DNA from: Epiperipatus broadwayi
Taxonomy: Eukaryota > Onychophora > Udeonychophora > Euonychophora > Peripatidae
Reading direction: 5' to 3'
DNA: 64,000 nucleotides
Assembly (NCBI GenBank): GCA_028023455.1
Contig: JAQFVV010013298.1
Location: 1 to 64,000, forward strand
This document shows, in pieces, positions 1 to 10,179 of this stretch (its first letter is position 1; the number at the start of each line of letters is the position of its first letter). The notes beneath the pieces were generated by a model. It was given only the letters and a program-made list of their open reading frames with translations, was not told where the DNA came from and did not search any database. Made by a program: the position numbers and the translations under genes.

Positions 1-1821
1 TGAGCGCACATACTGTGGTCACACATGTACCTACAAAACATCCACAAATTAGAAATGTTAGGGTTGGAAAGAAAGAAATAAATAAGAAAGAAAAAACGAG
101 CTTGGAAATAACAAAACAAAAATGTTGAAATTAGCAAAACAAAGAGAAAGAGAGGGAACTAGAGTTAACAAGATCGTTATCTTTTGCTAGTCAAAGTCCG
201 AATTTTGATAAAAGTAAATATTAAATTATAATACTACCAGCATACGGTAGGAAAGTTAAAGCAGTAAAGAAACATAAATAAAACATGTAGTAAAATATGA
301 TTTAGGAAAAGTAAAGTTTAAAAAAAAAAAAAAAAAAAAGAAAAAACTTCGATAGCGCGGAAAGAAAAACCTAGAAAATTAATATGTTCGAAAAGATAAG
401 AATCTGGGCTTCAAAGTACACATTTGACGATAAACGAAATGCGGGTTTTATGGGGTAGAGTTAAAGCAAGAATTAGATAAAAAATAAATGATTATTAAAA
501 TTTAAATAAGAAATAAAGAAAAACATGCATTAAAATTTGTGTAAGTAATCAAAGAAAAATAAGGAAATAAATAAAATGTACGTAGTGCTATAAAATCATA
601 TAAAATAAAGTTACATATGGCCGAAGGCATAGCATGGGAGGTGTCAACAACAAGTGGAAACAAAGAATCTAAAGGACAAAGACCATTGGAATGTTTTAAT
701 TAAAAAAAAAGAAAAAAAAGAAAAAATTAGGTGGAGAGCTAAGGAGATAAAAGGAGAGATTAGAGCTTGAGACTTCGAGTCGACAAGGTGAAAAAATCGC
801 GGCTCCAAGAATCAGCCGATATAGCTAACCAACATGACTTTTACCATCGATATCTCACATAGTATGACCGGCTAAGGCCATCATGATCGCGGTCAATCCG
901 GACTTCTGTACCAATGGTTCTGCAATAATGTAACAGCTACGGTAGTAACGCCTGCCTATGGATTCCTGTAGTGGCCCGACCTGTGATGCCTCGTCCTCCA
1001 TGCCTTATTAACCAAGAAGCTACATCCTGCCAAATATAATCTACGACCGTCCCTCCTAAAGAAGTGGATAATCCACGTGACGGTCGACAACACGTCGGAA
1101 TGAACTCAAAGACTAAACCCTAGGTAACTTAAATATTATTTTATATATCGTCAAATGTGCACATAAATTCCATAGACAATGGCCAAATGCCTTTCATGAA
1201 TGGTAATGACATTCTTTTGATAGACAGCTAGGCTAATGAGTTATAAATGTGACAGCATTTATAATGATTTCAAGTATTTATTTATAAGAATTTCAAGTAT
1301 TTATTTCCTTATAGCACTATAGAATATAATATGTTTAATTTTTATGTTAATGTTTCTTATATCTTTTATTATCAAATTATTTGTTAGTATTAAAAATATA
1401 TTAATTTATTTAAATCTGTCTTGTCTCGTTCTTCGCCACTCCACAAAATAGTCTAATACTAGGAGGGTAGAAATATTATTTCATTTTTTTTGCATTCTTT
1501 TAGTTATGAAATTAACACGTGAAACGTTGATGGTGCAGGGTTTTATCCTGTAAAATTTATAAATTAGCCAAGCGCTGTAACTGTAATATCTTACAGCAGC
1601 CAGGAGAAAGTTGATTGGGAAAAATAATGGGAAAAATAATCTGGAGTTTATATCCGTATAGCGTACAGATTCGGTCAAGTACGGAAATCGGCTCGTCTGT
1701 TTCCGTATTTCTCTCTGCTTGAGGTAGCGGAAGGTGGACGATTTTGAATAATAAGAATTCCCCATTACATATATAAGTGAAAGGGAAGTTGGAGCTTTTC
1801 GATCGTCCCGTGCCCGTTACA
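1..1821 (+). repeat. 5' LTR (first ~10 bp outside the window)
   Basis: Near-identical to 8134-9951 along its whole length. It ends in TTACA at 1821, followed by five bases and the primer-binding site. At about 1.8 kb it is long for this class. It holds no long ORF that I would call real. Confidence 0.95.
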
Positions 1822-1826
1822 TATTT

Positions 1827-1844
1827 TGGGGGCCAGTCCGGGAT
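1827..1844 (+). promoter_or_regulatory. Primer-binding site, tRNA-Pro-like
   Basis: TGGGGGCCAGTCCGGGAT starts 5 bp after the LTR end. From knowledge of the classical retroviral tRNA-Pro site, 16 of 18 bases agree; the two differences are adjacent, at positions 8-9. This supports minus-strand priming by tRNA-Pro or a close variant and independently fixes the LTR boundary. Confidence 0.8.
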
Positions 1845-2803
1845 CTGAAACTTCTGCCCAATTAACAATCACGTGTTGAATAGTTATATAATATAATAAA
1901 TATTTTCTAAAATAAAAATTGGTTAATATATGTGTTTTCAAACATATAAATTTAGCGTTGCAAGTTAAAGTGGTGAAGAGCGAAGGTGAAGGGGATAAGT
2001 TTTTTTTTTATAATACTCCATACGAGCGTTTCACGTCAAATGTGTACAAAGAGTAGCGAGGGGGAAATTTTTTTTAGTATTATGAAAGTTATTGAAATGA
2101 ATAGTGAAGGATAATCTCAGATAATAATTAGTCAAGTTATAACGAACAAAGAAATCATAATGTCAAATGATTACCGCCATGTAATATAAGTCGTGTTGAA
2201 AAAAAAAAAAGATATACGTATGATTTTAAGATAGTGAAAGGAATATAATTTACAAAAAACGTTTTATGTGTAACGAGGGAGATTATCCCAGTGAAGAAAT
2301 ATATGTGTATGATTTTATTCTAAAATGACCGTAAAATAAGGGGAGTTTATAACGAAATATTAGAAATATATATGTCATAAGTTCATGCGTCTGGAAACAC
2401 AGTCAAAATGAATTTCTTTAGATATATCGATATAGTAGTGAGTTAAAATTTAAAAAAAATATATGTATTAAAATTAAATATATATATATAAACGTGCAGC
2501 ATTGAATTAATTAAAGTGAGTCAGAGGTAGATGAGTAGGGAAAAACGAGGACAATCATCAAGGTGGACGGGCAGTTGGGCAAATCTAGGGCAGGCGGACA
2601 AGAAGAGGAACTGGAGTACAAATGTTTGGATTGGCTAGCGATCTAAACGCTAACTGATAAATCACAAATATTAAATCGTTAATCAAAGTAAAAGGAAAGC
2701 AGAGAATCAATAGAAAAAAAATTTTCGTTATATAAATATAGCCAGAAGAGTTTAGTAAAACAATATTAAAAATGTAGATTAAGGGTTAAAGAACATTATA
2801 TTT
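1845..2803 (+). other. Untranslated leader of the LTR element
   Basis: AT-rich stretch between the primer-binding site and the first long frame. No coding frame is supported. It presumably carries leader and packaging signals, but none can be recognised from sequence alone. Confidence 0.6.
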
Positions 2804-5800
2804 ATGCATACGAGATCCCAAGATAAAATGGACGTTCAAGAAAAGGAAGTGAGAGAAGGGAATGAAGATAAAGAGATGAAAGCACCGGGTAACATAAGTA
2901 ATAATGATATCATGGATATGCTAAGGCAAATGAGGATTGATCAACAGCAATTCGTGGAAGAATACATGAACAGACAGGAGAGAAGAATAGAAGAATGGAT
3001 GATCAAGGTCGAAATCGATAGCCAGAAAAGAATGGCTGCATTCAAGGAAGAAGTAAAAAATGAGATCATCCAGCAATCAAAGTCTAATGATACATGGGCT
3101 GGAGTTCACCCAGAGATGGGGATGGAGGAACAAAGGAGTATAGGGCCGTGTGGATATGCGAAATCTGAAACGGTTGAGGAGAGAGTTAGAGAATTAGGAG
3201 AGTGTGATTGGGAAAAGGATATAGGACATCCAGAAAGGGAGATAAGACCGTTAGATGAAGAGACGGATGTAGTTAGAGATAAGAGTCAAAGAGTGATGAT
3301 GAGCATGCAGGAGAGTTTAGGTCAAGTGGCAAAAGTAATAGCCAGTTTAAACACAAGAGTGGAAGAATGTGTAAAGAGTACAGCCAATAGCAGCATTAAT
3401 GCCAATATAGAGGGCCGAGAACCAAGAACTAATGGAGAAGACAGAATCAGAGAATCTGGAAATTACATGGACTATCCTGTGGGCTTCCACCACTTCCTGA
3501 AGGTACAAGTTTTCAATGGTAACCCTGGAGAAAGCCCGATGGAACACTTGAGCAGCCTGGAATGGTACTTCCAATTCAGTAGAGTAAGTGAAGAAGCCAA
3601 GATAGCAGTCGCTTGCAGCCATCTGCAGGGCGAGTCTCAAGTCTGGTGGAATTCGCTATTCCAGAAGCCCATTATGTTTGCAGCATACCAGAGAATGTTG
3701 AAGAGCAGTTATTGGAGTGAGGAGCTCCAGGAGCATATGTTGCATCAAATAAAACAGCACAAATGGGGACCGGAGGAGTCATTCGTAACATTCTTCCGTC
3801 GACAGGTGGCTAGATTACGACTAATAACGGCAAACCCGTTATCGGAGATGCAAATACTCCGTATAATTAGGTCCGGGTTTCCCAAGGACATTGAACGTAC
3901 TCTCATCAGTACAGAGATTACAGAGTCAGTGGAACAGATGGCAGAACTGTTGAGCACATTGGACCACAGTAGAGACCGAGTAGAGTTTCAGGACGGCAAG
4001 AAGAAGGGAAAACAGCAGCAGGTCCAAGTAGCAAACCTAGGTTATGGGGAAGAGAAAGAAGCATTAGACATGGCTCTTCAAGTATGTCCAAAATTAACGA
4101 TTGAGGTGGAAGGACTTGTGGTCAATGCACTATTCGATTCGGGAAGTCAGATCTCTATTATGTCTCAGGAAACGTGGGACAGGTTGAAGGATGGCAGTGC
4201 AGAACTCAGAACGCTGCCACTAAAATCAGTTCAAGTACTGTTGGCGAATGGGAAAAGGGTAAAACTGGAGTCCCAACAGGTCTACGTAAGGATAGACATT
4301 GCAGGGAAAAGGTTTGAACATGTATTGGTGATCTTGGAGGGGCTAATCCATGACCTTGTGTTAGGTTCTGATTTCATGCACAAGGTGGGATGCATACTAA
4401 ACTATAAACAGGGCTATACGGAGATAAATGGCACACGGCTAAACTTTATGAAAAAAAACCAAGATGATAGAGGAGTTTATCAGGGAGAAATTCTTGCGCA
4501 AAATGCTTTGATGGAGATAGAATGGGAACAGATAGTGGATGAGTCGACATTGATAGATAACGATCAGAGGGATAGGTTGAAGAAGATTATCACGAGGAAT
4601 TGTGTGGTATTCTCAGAGGTCCCGGGGGTCATTCGAGGTTATGAGCATCGGATAAGACTTATGGAGGACCAGCCATATCGGGCTCGTGCTTACCCAATAC
4701 CCTACCAATATAAGCAAGAAGTGGAGGCTCAGATAGATAGGATGCTAAAGTGGGGGGTGATTTCTAAGTGTTCATCGGCATTTAATAACCCTATTGTGAC
4801 AGTGAAAAAAAAAGATGGATCCATCCGATTATGTCTGGACGCACGGCACCTGAATAAGATAACTATTCCGGACATTAATGCTCCACCCCCTATAAGTGAG
4901 GTACTCACAAGATTCCAAGGCAAAGGGGTATTTTCGACGTTCGATTTGATGGCCAGTTACTGGCAGATCAAGCTACATCCTAGAGATAGGAAGTACACGG
5001 CATTTAGATATGAGGGACATGCCTACAACTTTAATAGGATTCCGTTCGGATTGAGAAATAGTGGAGCAGGGCTCGTCCGATGTTTGGATCAAGTATTAGA
5101 TGATAAGATAAAGAGTTTCATCGTGATATATGTGGACGACATTGTTATCGCATCTGAGAATATCGAGGAGCATTTCAAACATGTGGAAGGGTTCTTGGAT
5201 GAATGTAAGTGGAAAGGCATCAGGATTAATTTAAACAAAAGTCACATAATGGCAACAGAAGTCAAGTTCCTGGGCCACATTATTAGTGGGAAAGGGATAG
5301 TACCAAACCCAGAGAAGATCAAAGCCATCCAGGAATTTCCAATGCCTCGGAACAGAAAACACATTAAATCGTTTCTGGGTTTATGCAACTTCTATAATCG
5401 GTTCTATAGAGGGTTCTCTTTGGACATGGAGCCGCTATTACAGTTGCTGAAAAAGGAAACACCATGGACATGGAGGGAACAACATGAACAAAGCTTTCAG
5501 AGAGTAAAGGCAGGCTTCTTGGACACAGTGATGCTGGCATATCCAGATTTTAACAAGACTTTTTTCGTGCAAACTGATAGTAGTGGATTTGGATTAGGTG
5601 CCACGATGTTCCAAATACAGGAGGAAGGACAACACAGAGTCCTTGGCTTTATTAGCTGGTTGCTGAAAGGCCCGGAACTTAATTATACTGTTACAGAGAA
5701 GGAGGCTCTCGCAGTGATATGGGCATTCAAAAAATTCCGGCAATACTTGGTTGGGTCAGACATTGTGGTATTGACCGACCACCGCAGCCTTGAGTTCTTA

Positions 5801-6142
5801 AATCACAGTTTTCTGGCTAACAATAGGTTGTTGAGATGGAGCTTGTTCCTACAAGAGTTTAACTACAGGGTAGTGTATTGCCGTGGGAAGGAGAATATTG
5901 TGGCCGATACTCTTAGTTGGTACCCAATAGCAATGACTCAACACATGAAATGTGATGGGACATACATTGCGGTTACTGAGATAGATGGAGAGCTCAAGAT
6001 AGCAGGTGAAATGCACAAGTTAAAAGAACACCAAAGGATGGATCTGGAGTGCCGACAATTGATAGGATATTTACAGCATCAATCTATATCAGAGATAAAG
6101 GGAAACACCCTGTGGCAGGACCGAAACCACTGCTGCGTGTGA
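2804..6142 (+). CDS. Gag-protease-reverse transcriptase-RNase H polyprotein
   Basis: This is an uninterrupted 1112-codon frame. Residues about 1-230 are charged and probably helical. A retrotransposon Gag domain follows from about residue 235 (FNGNPGESP, then a WW pair). No CCHC zinc knuckle is seen; only a short basic, glutamine-rich run (GKKKGKQQQ) lies between Gag and protease. The aspartic protease has its DSG triad at D445. RT covers about 600-820 with LCLDARHLNK, FSTFDLMASYW and YVDD at 776-779. RNase H follows, with TDSSG near D925, then TEKEAL and TDHRSLEF. The first ATG after the leader is used. Integrase is absent from this frame, which ends at 6142 shortly after RNase H; the integrase frame overlaps by about 90 nt in the -1 register. 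Gag fused to pol, with the break before integrase instead, is unusual. Confidence 0.93.
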   Translation: MHTRSQDKMDVQEKEVREGNEDKEMKAPGNISNNDIMDMLRQMRIDQQQFVEEYMNRQERRIEEWMIKVEIDSQKRMAAFKEEVKNEIIQQSKSNDTWAGVHPEMGMEEQRSIGPCGYAKSETVEERVRELGECDWEKDIGHPEREIRPLDEETDVVRDKSQRVMMSMQESLGQVAKVIASLNTRVEECVKSTANSSINANIEGREPRTNGEDRIRESGNYMDYPVGFHHFLKVQVFNGNPGESPMEHLSSLEWYFQFSRVSEEAKIAVACSHLQGESQVWWNSLFQKPIMFAAYQRMLKSSYWSEELQEHMLHQIKQHKWGPEESFVTFFRRQVARLRLITANPLSEMQILRIIRSGFPKDIERTLISTEITESVEQMAELLSTLDHSRDRVEFQDGKKKGKQQQVQVANLGYGEEKEALDMALQVCPKLTIEVEGLVVNALFDSGSQISIMSQETWDRLKDGSAELRTLPLKSVQVLLANGKRVKLESQQVYVRIDIAGKRFEHVLVILEGLIHDLVLGSDFMHKVGCILNYKQGYTEINGTRLNFMKKNQDDRGVYQGEILAQNALMEIEWEQIVDESTLIDNDQRDRLKKIITRNCVVFSEVPGVIRGYEHRIRLMEDQPYRARAYPIPYQYKQEVEAQIDRMLKWGVISKCSSAFNNPIVTVKKKDGSIRLCLDARHLNKITIPDINAPPPISEVLTRFQGKGVFSTFDLMASYWQIKLHPRDRKYTAFRYEGHAYNFNRIPFGLRNSGAGLVRCLDQVLDDKIKSFIVIYVDDIVIASENIEEHFKHVEGFLDECKWKGIRINLNKSHIMATEVKFLGHIISGKGIVPNPEKIKAIQEFPMPRNRKHIKSFLGLCNFYNRFYRGFSLDMEPLLQLLKKETPWTWREQHEQSFQRVKAGFLDTVMLAYPDFNKTFFVQTDSSGFGLGATMFQIQEEGQHRVLGFISWLLKGPELNYTVTEKEALAVIWAFKKFRQYLVGSDIVVLTDHRSLEFLNHSFLANNRLLRWSLFLQEFNYRVVYCRGKENIVADTLSWYPIAMTQHMKCDGTYIAVTEIDGELKIAGEMHKLKEHQRMDLECRQLIGYLQHQSISEIKGNTLWQDRNHCCV

Positions 6143-7239
6143 AAGGAGGACTCTTACAACGGATGCTCAAGCGAAAGAAGCAGACGCGCATCGTCATGCC
6201 CAGGGTCCTGAGAAAACAGACCATTCAGTATGTCCATGAAACATGTGGGCATTATGGGAGAAACAAAGTGGAGAGTTGCCTGAGACACTGGTTTTACTGG
6301 CCAGGAATGCATGATGACATTGCCAGCGTTATTCGGACATGTGACATCTGCGCTCGAACTAAACCCCCCAATGTATCAGGAGTAGGATCATTACAACCCA
6401 TATACACCGATCAGCCGAACAGTATATTAGCCATCGACTTTTATGGTCCGTTGCCAGCTTTTAATAAGAAGAAATACTTACTGGTCACGTATGACCTCTT
6501 CTCAAAGTTGGTGGCTGCATATCCAGTCATGCAAGCCAATGCTAAGCAGACCATTAAGGCACTTGAGCAACAACATTTTAAGATAGTGGGAACTCCTAAT
6601 CGGATCTTATCAGATCACGGTACCCCATTTACGTCACGCGAGTGGAAGAAATGGATCGTTAAACACAGAATAAAGCACACATTGACATCGATCCGTAACC
6701 CTCAGTCGAACCCCTGCGAACGGGTCATGAGAGAGCTCGGGCATCTGTTTCGGGTATATATATCTGACGACCATCGTATGTGGGTAAAGGAAACCCCACG
6801 TATAGTGAACATGATCAATTGTGCAAAGAATGAGTCCACAGGTTTTGAACCCATTCGGCTGCATTTTGGGAAACATATCCCATGCCCATTTAAGGGTCGA
6901 TTACCTGTAGGAACCAAAGTAATAAATAGAAGAAGGGACATGGAGCAGGTGCGCAATCAAATGGAAAGGATGGGTGAAATAAGAAGGCAAAGATTCAGGG
7001 GAATGGAAAGTCAATTCCGGGTCGGTGATAAGGTCATGGTAAGGGTGCACCCGGTAAGTTACCCATCACAAAACATATTTAAGAAGTTCCAACCCATTTA
7101 TGAAGGACCATACATGATCCAAAAGCGGTATGGGAATAATGCCTTCGTGATAGCCCAGGGATCAGATGAAAAGGGAGTATACAATGCTCGATCACTAAGG
7201 CTATGTAATAAAGAAAGACAACCACCAGATAAAACGTAA
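6049..7239 (+). CDS. Integrase (-1 frame relative to gag-pol)
   Basis: A 396-codon open frame. Real coding probably begins near 6106, where the upstream frame would slip, rather than at the ATG at 6049. It has an HHCC zinc-binding domain (H63 region, HETCGHYG, then CDICARTK), then the catalytic core with D130 (AIDFYG), D189 (SDHGTPF) and E224 (NPCERVMRE). There are 34 residues between the second D and the E, as in lineages with the short NPQSNPxER form. A C-terminal basic region with GDKVMVRVHP follows, and the frame stops at 7239. It carries no stop or frameshift of its own, so the enzyme may be functional if expressed as a fusion to the upstream polyprotein. Confidence 0.92.
   Translation: MPTIDRIFTASIYIRDKGKHPVAGPKPLLRVKGGLLQRMLKRKKQTRIVMPRVLRKQTIQYVHETCGHYGRNKVESCLRHWFYWPGMHDDIASVIRTCDICARTKPPNVSGVGSLQPIYTDQPNSILAIDFYGPLPAFNKKKYLLVTYDLFSKLVAAYPVMQANAKQTIKALEQQHFKIVGTPNRILSDHGTPFTSREWKKWIVKHRIKHTLTSIRNPQSNPCERVMRELGHLFRVYISDDHRMWVKETPRIVNMINCAKNESTGFEPIRLHFGKHIPCPFKGRLPVGTKVINRRRDMEQVRNQMERMGEIRRQRFRGMESQFRVGDKVMVRVHPVSYPSQNIFKKFQPIYEGPYMIQKRYGNNAFVIAQGSDEKGVYNARSLRLCNKERQPPDKT
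6100..6106 (+). promoter_or_regulatory. Candidate -1 ribosomal frameshift site (G GGA AAC)
   Basis: The heptamer has the X XXY YYZ form and lies in the correct zero-frame phase: GGA is read at 6101-6103 and AAC at 6104-6106. It falls inside the overlap between the polyprotein frame and the integrase frame, and a -1 slip leads exactly into the integrase frame. From memory, the same heptamer is used at a gag-pro junction in some betaretroviruses. Downstream, GTGG at 6112-6115 can pair with CCAC before the zero-frame stop, a weak stem only. The alternative is a one-base indel in a dead copy. Confidence 0.5.
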
Positions 7240-8119
7240 GAGCGGTCCCAAAATAAAAAAAAAAAAGGAGGACTAGATGATGACACATTCAGAAATGGAC
7301 ATGGACCTCGAATCATGGAGAACGGATGGGCATACAGAAACTAACGATATAAAGAAATGACGAGCCAATAGATGGCCAAACAGTATGAGGGACTTTAGGA
7401 TAAAATGATAAAGGATAAATTAATTGGCAGGATGGGGTCATAGATTGAGGTTGAGGGAAAGTAGGCTTAGATATTTGTAGCTTGATCTTATTAGCAGTAC
7501 TTGGTTTTGCCTTCTTCTTTGCCATGCTTGTGTGTTCTGCGGTGCATCAAGTATTATCACACAGAGAACACAGGGACAGAGATCCCAGTATCACAATGAC
7601 TCACTGGATTAATATTTCCAGTTAGATATTAAGCACATATATCGTGAGTCAATGGTCCAGAGACCAATCTATGGGGAAAGAACCCCTTTTGGTATGAATA
7701 TAGAGCTTTCAGAAATACACTGGGCTCATGAATGAGCTGGACGGAAAGATGCCAGTCTTCCAAGCCACCTCAATAATAGTGTCCGGAGTTGGCACTTAGA
7801 GGTGCCTTATTGCAGAAATGCGATGTATGAACAGGTTTAATCGGGTCACAGAGATATCCTGTGGATTCGAACCTGTAGATACGAGTAGTGGCAGAAATTA
7901 AACGCATGCATGGTAATGTTAGGATTAAATTGGTTTGGCTATACTGCTTGGTTCAGCAAAGAAAGGGATATAATTTACCTGGTCGCCTCTCTATAGATTA
8001 ACCTCATCGCTACATCATAGTAGCAATAATGAAAAAAAAAAAGAGTTCGAACAATAGTTGGGAGCACTTAGCTTTCCAGGCATAAGGTTAAAATTTTTTT
8101 TTATGCAGAAAAAAATTTT
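7240..8119 (+). other. 3' non-coding region of the LTR element
   Basis: No env-like frame is present. The only sense-strand ATG frame near its start is about 27 codons (7277 onward, MMTHSEMDMD...), with no recognisable domain. A-rich runs occur near 7250 and 8030. Confidence 0.6.
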
Positions 8120-8133
8120 AAAGGGGGGAACGG
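8120..8133 (+). promoter_or_regulatory. Polypurine tract
   Basis: AAAGGGGGGAACGG lies immediately before the 3' LTR, which starts TGTAATG at 8134. This is the expected plus-strand primer position, and it fixes the LTR start. Confidence 0.85.
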
Positions 8134-9951
8134 TGTAATGTGATGAGCGCACATACTGTGGTCACACATGTACCTACAAAACATCCACAAATTAGAAATG
8201 TTAGGGTTGGAAAGAAAGAAATAAATAAGAAAGAAAAAACGAGCTTGGAAATTAACAAAACCAAGAAATGTTGAAAATTAGCAAAACAAAGAGAAAGAGA
8301 GGGAACTAGAGTTAACAAGATCGTTATCTTTTGCTAGTCAAAGTCCGAATTTTGATAAAAGTAAATATTAAATTATAATACTACCAGCATACGGTAGGAA
8401 AGTTAAAGCAGTAAAGAAACATAAATAAAACATGTAGTAAAATATGATTTAGGAAAAGTAAAGTTTAAAAAAAAAAAGGAAAAAGAAAAAACTTCGATAG
8501 CGCGGAAAGAAAAACCTAGAAAATTAATATGTTCGAAAAGATAAGAATCTGGGCTTCAAAGTACACATTTGACGATAAACGAAATGCGGGTTTTATGGGG
8601 TAGAGTTAAAGCAAGAATTAGATAAAAAATAAATGATTATTAAAATTTAAATAAGAAATAAAGAAAAACATGCATTAAAATTTGTGTAAGTAATCAAAGA
8701 AAAATAAGGAAATAAATAAAATGTACGTAGTGCTATAAAATCATATAAAATAAAGTTACATATGGCCGAAGGCATAGCATGGGAGGTGTCAACAACAAGT
8801 GGAAACAAAGAATCTAAAGGACAAAGACCATTGGAATGTTTTAATTAAAAAAAAAAAAAAAAAGAAAAATTAGGTGGAGAGCTAAGGAGATAAAAGGAGA
8901 GATTAGAGCTTGAGACTTCGAGTCGACAAGGTGAAAAATCGCGGCTCCAAGAATCAGCCGATATAGCTAACCAACATGACTTTTACCGTCGATATCTCAC
9001 ATAGTATGACCGGCTAAGGCCATCATGATCGCGGTCAATCCGGACTTCTGTACCAATGGTTCTGCAATAATGTAACAGCTACGGTAGTAACGCCTGCCTA
9101 TGGACTCCTGTAGTGGCCCGACCTGTGATGCCTCATCCTCCATGCCTTATTAACCAAGAAGCTACATCCCGCCAAATATAATCTACGACCGTCCCTCCTA
9201 AAGAAGTGGATAATCCACGTGACGGTCGACAACACGTCGGAATGAACTCAAAGACTAAACCCTAGGTAACTTAAATATTATTTTATATATCGTCAAATGT
9301 GCACATAAATTCCATAGACAATGGCCAAATGCCTTTCATGAATGGTAATGACATTCTTTTGATAGACAGCTAGGCTAACGAGTTATAAATGTGACAGCAT
9401 TTATAATGATTTCAAGTATTTATTTATAAGAATTTCAAGTATTTATTTCCTTATAGCACTATAGAATATAATATGTTTAATTTTTATGTTAATGTTTCTT
9501 ATATCTTTTATTATCAAATTATTTGTTAGTATTAAAAATATATTAATTTATTTAAATCTGTCTTGTCTCGTTCTTCGCCACTCCACAAAATAGTCTAATA
9601 CTAGGAGGGTAGAAATATTATTTCATTTTTTTTGCATTCTTTTAGTTATGAAATTAACACGTGAAACGTTGATGGTGCAGGGTTTTATCCTGTAAAATTT
9701 ATAAATTAGCCAAGCGCTGTAACTGTAATATCTTACAGCAGCCGGGAGAAAGTTGATCGGGAAAAATAATCTGGAGGTTATATCCGTATAGCGTACAGAT
9801 TCGGTCAAGTACGGAAATCGGCTCATCTGTTTCCGTATTTCTCTCTGCTTGAGATAGCGGAAGGTGGACGATTTTGAATAATAAGAATTCCCCATTACAT
9901 ATATAAGTGAAAGGGAAGTTGGAGCTTTTCAATCGTCCCGTGCCCGTTACA
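8134..9951 (+). repeat. 3' LTR
   Basis: Complete copy, 1818 bp, TGTAATGTGA...CCCGTTACA, near-identical to 1-1821. The flank after 9951 (ATATATAAT) differs from the internal sequence after 1821, which confirms the end. Confidence 0.95.
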
Positions 9952-10179
9952 ATATATAATTATTCTTTTTCTCATAACTTTGTTCGTATGTTTTGGGAAT
10001 GTATGCTGGAGTGGAAATTTTAAATGTAACTATTATATATATTTATAAAAGTATCTAATAATATTTAAAATATCACATGTACAGTGAGTTTTTGCCTGTT
10101 TTAATAACATTAAAAATAATTATATATATAGTTAAAAATTAAATATTGTCTAGCAATATATCCCTCCATTTATTTGTCA

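Larger units (their letters stand above)
1..9951 (+). mobile_element. Ty3/gypsy-type LTR retrotransposon, nearly intact
   Basis: Two direct repeats of about 1.8 kb (1-1821 and 8134-9951) bracket a primer-binding site, a gag-protease-RT-RNase H frame, an integrase frame and a polypurine tract, in the order of Ty3/gypsy (Metaviridae-like) elements. The window begins about 10 bp inside the 5' LTR: the downstream copy has TGTAATGTGA before the point that corresponds to base 1. Termini TGTAA...TTACA form a perfect 5-bp inverted repeat. By eye the two LTRs differ by about a dozen substitutions plus a few length changes in A-runs and a 12-bp duplication near 1620, so the insertion is fairly recent. 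The 5' target duplication lies outside the window and cannot be checked. Confidence 0.95.

Noticed and set aside
1481-1868. Minus-strand ORFs in the LTR
   Set aside because: Repeated in both LTRs with length changes that break them; no domain; antisense shadows.
3347-6956. Antisense ORFs across gag-pol and integrase
   Set aside because: Shadows of the strongly supported sense frames.
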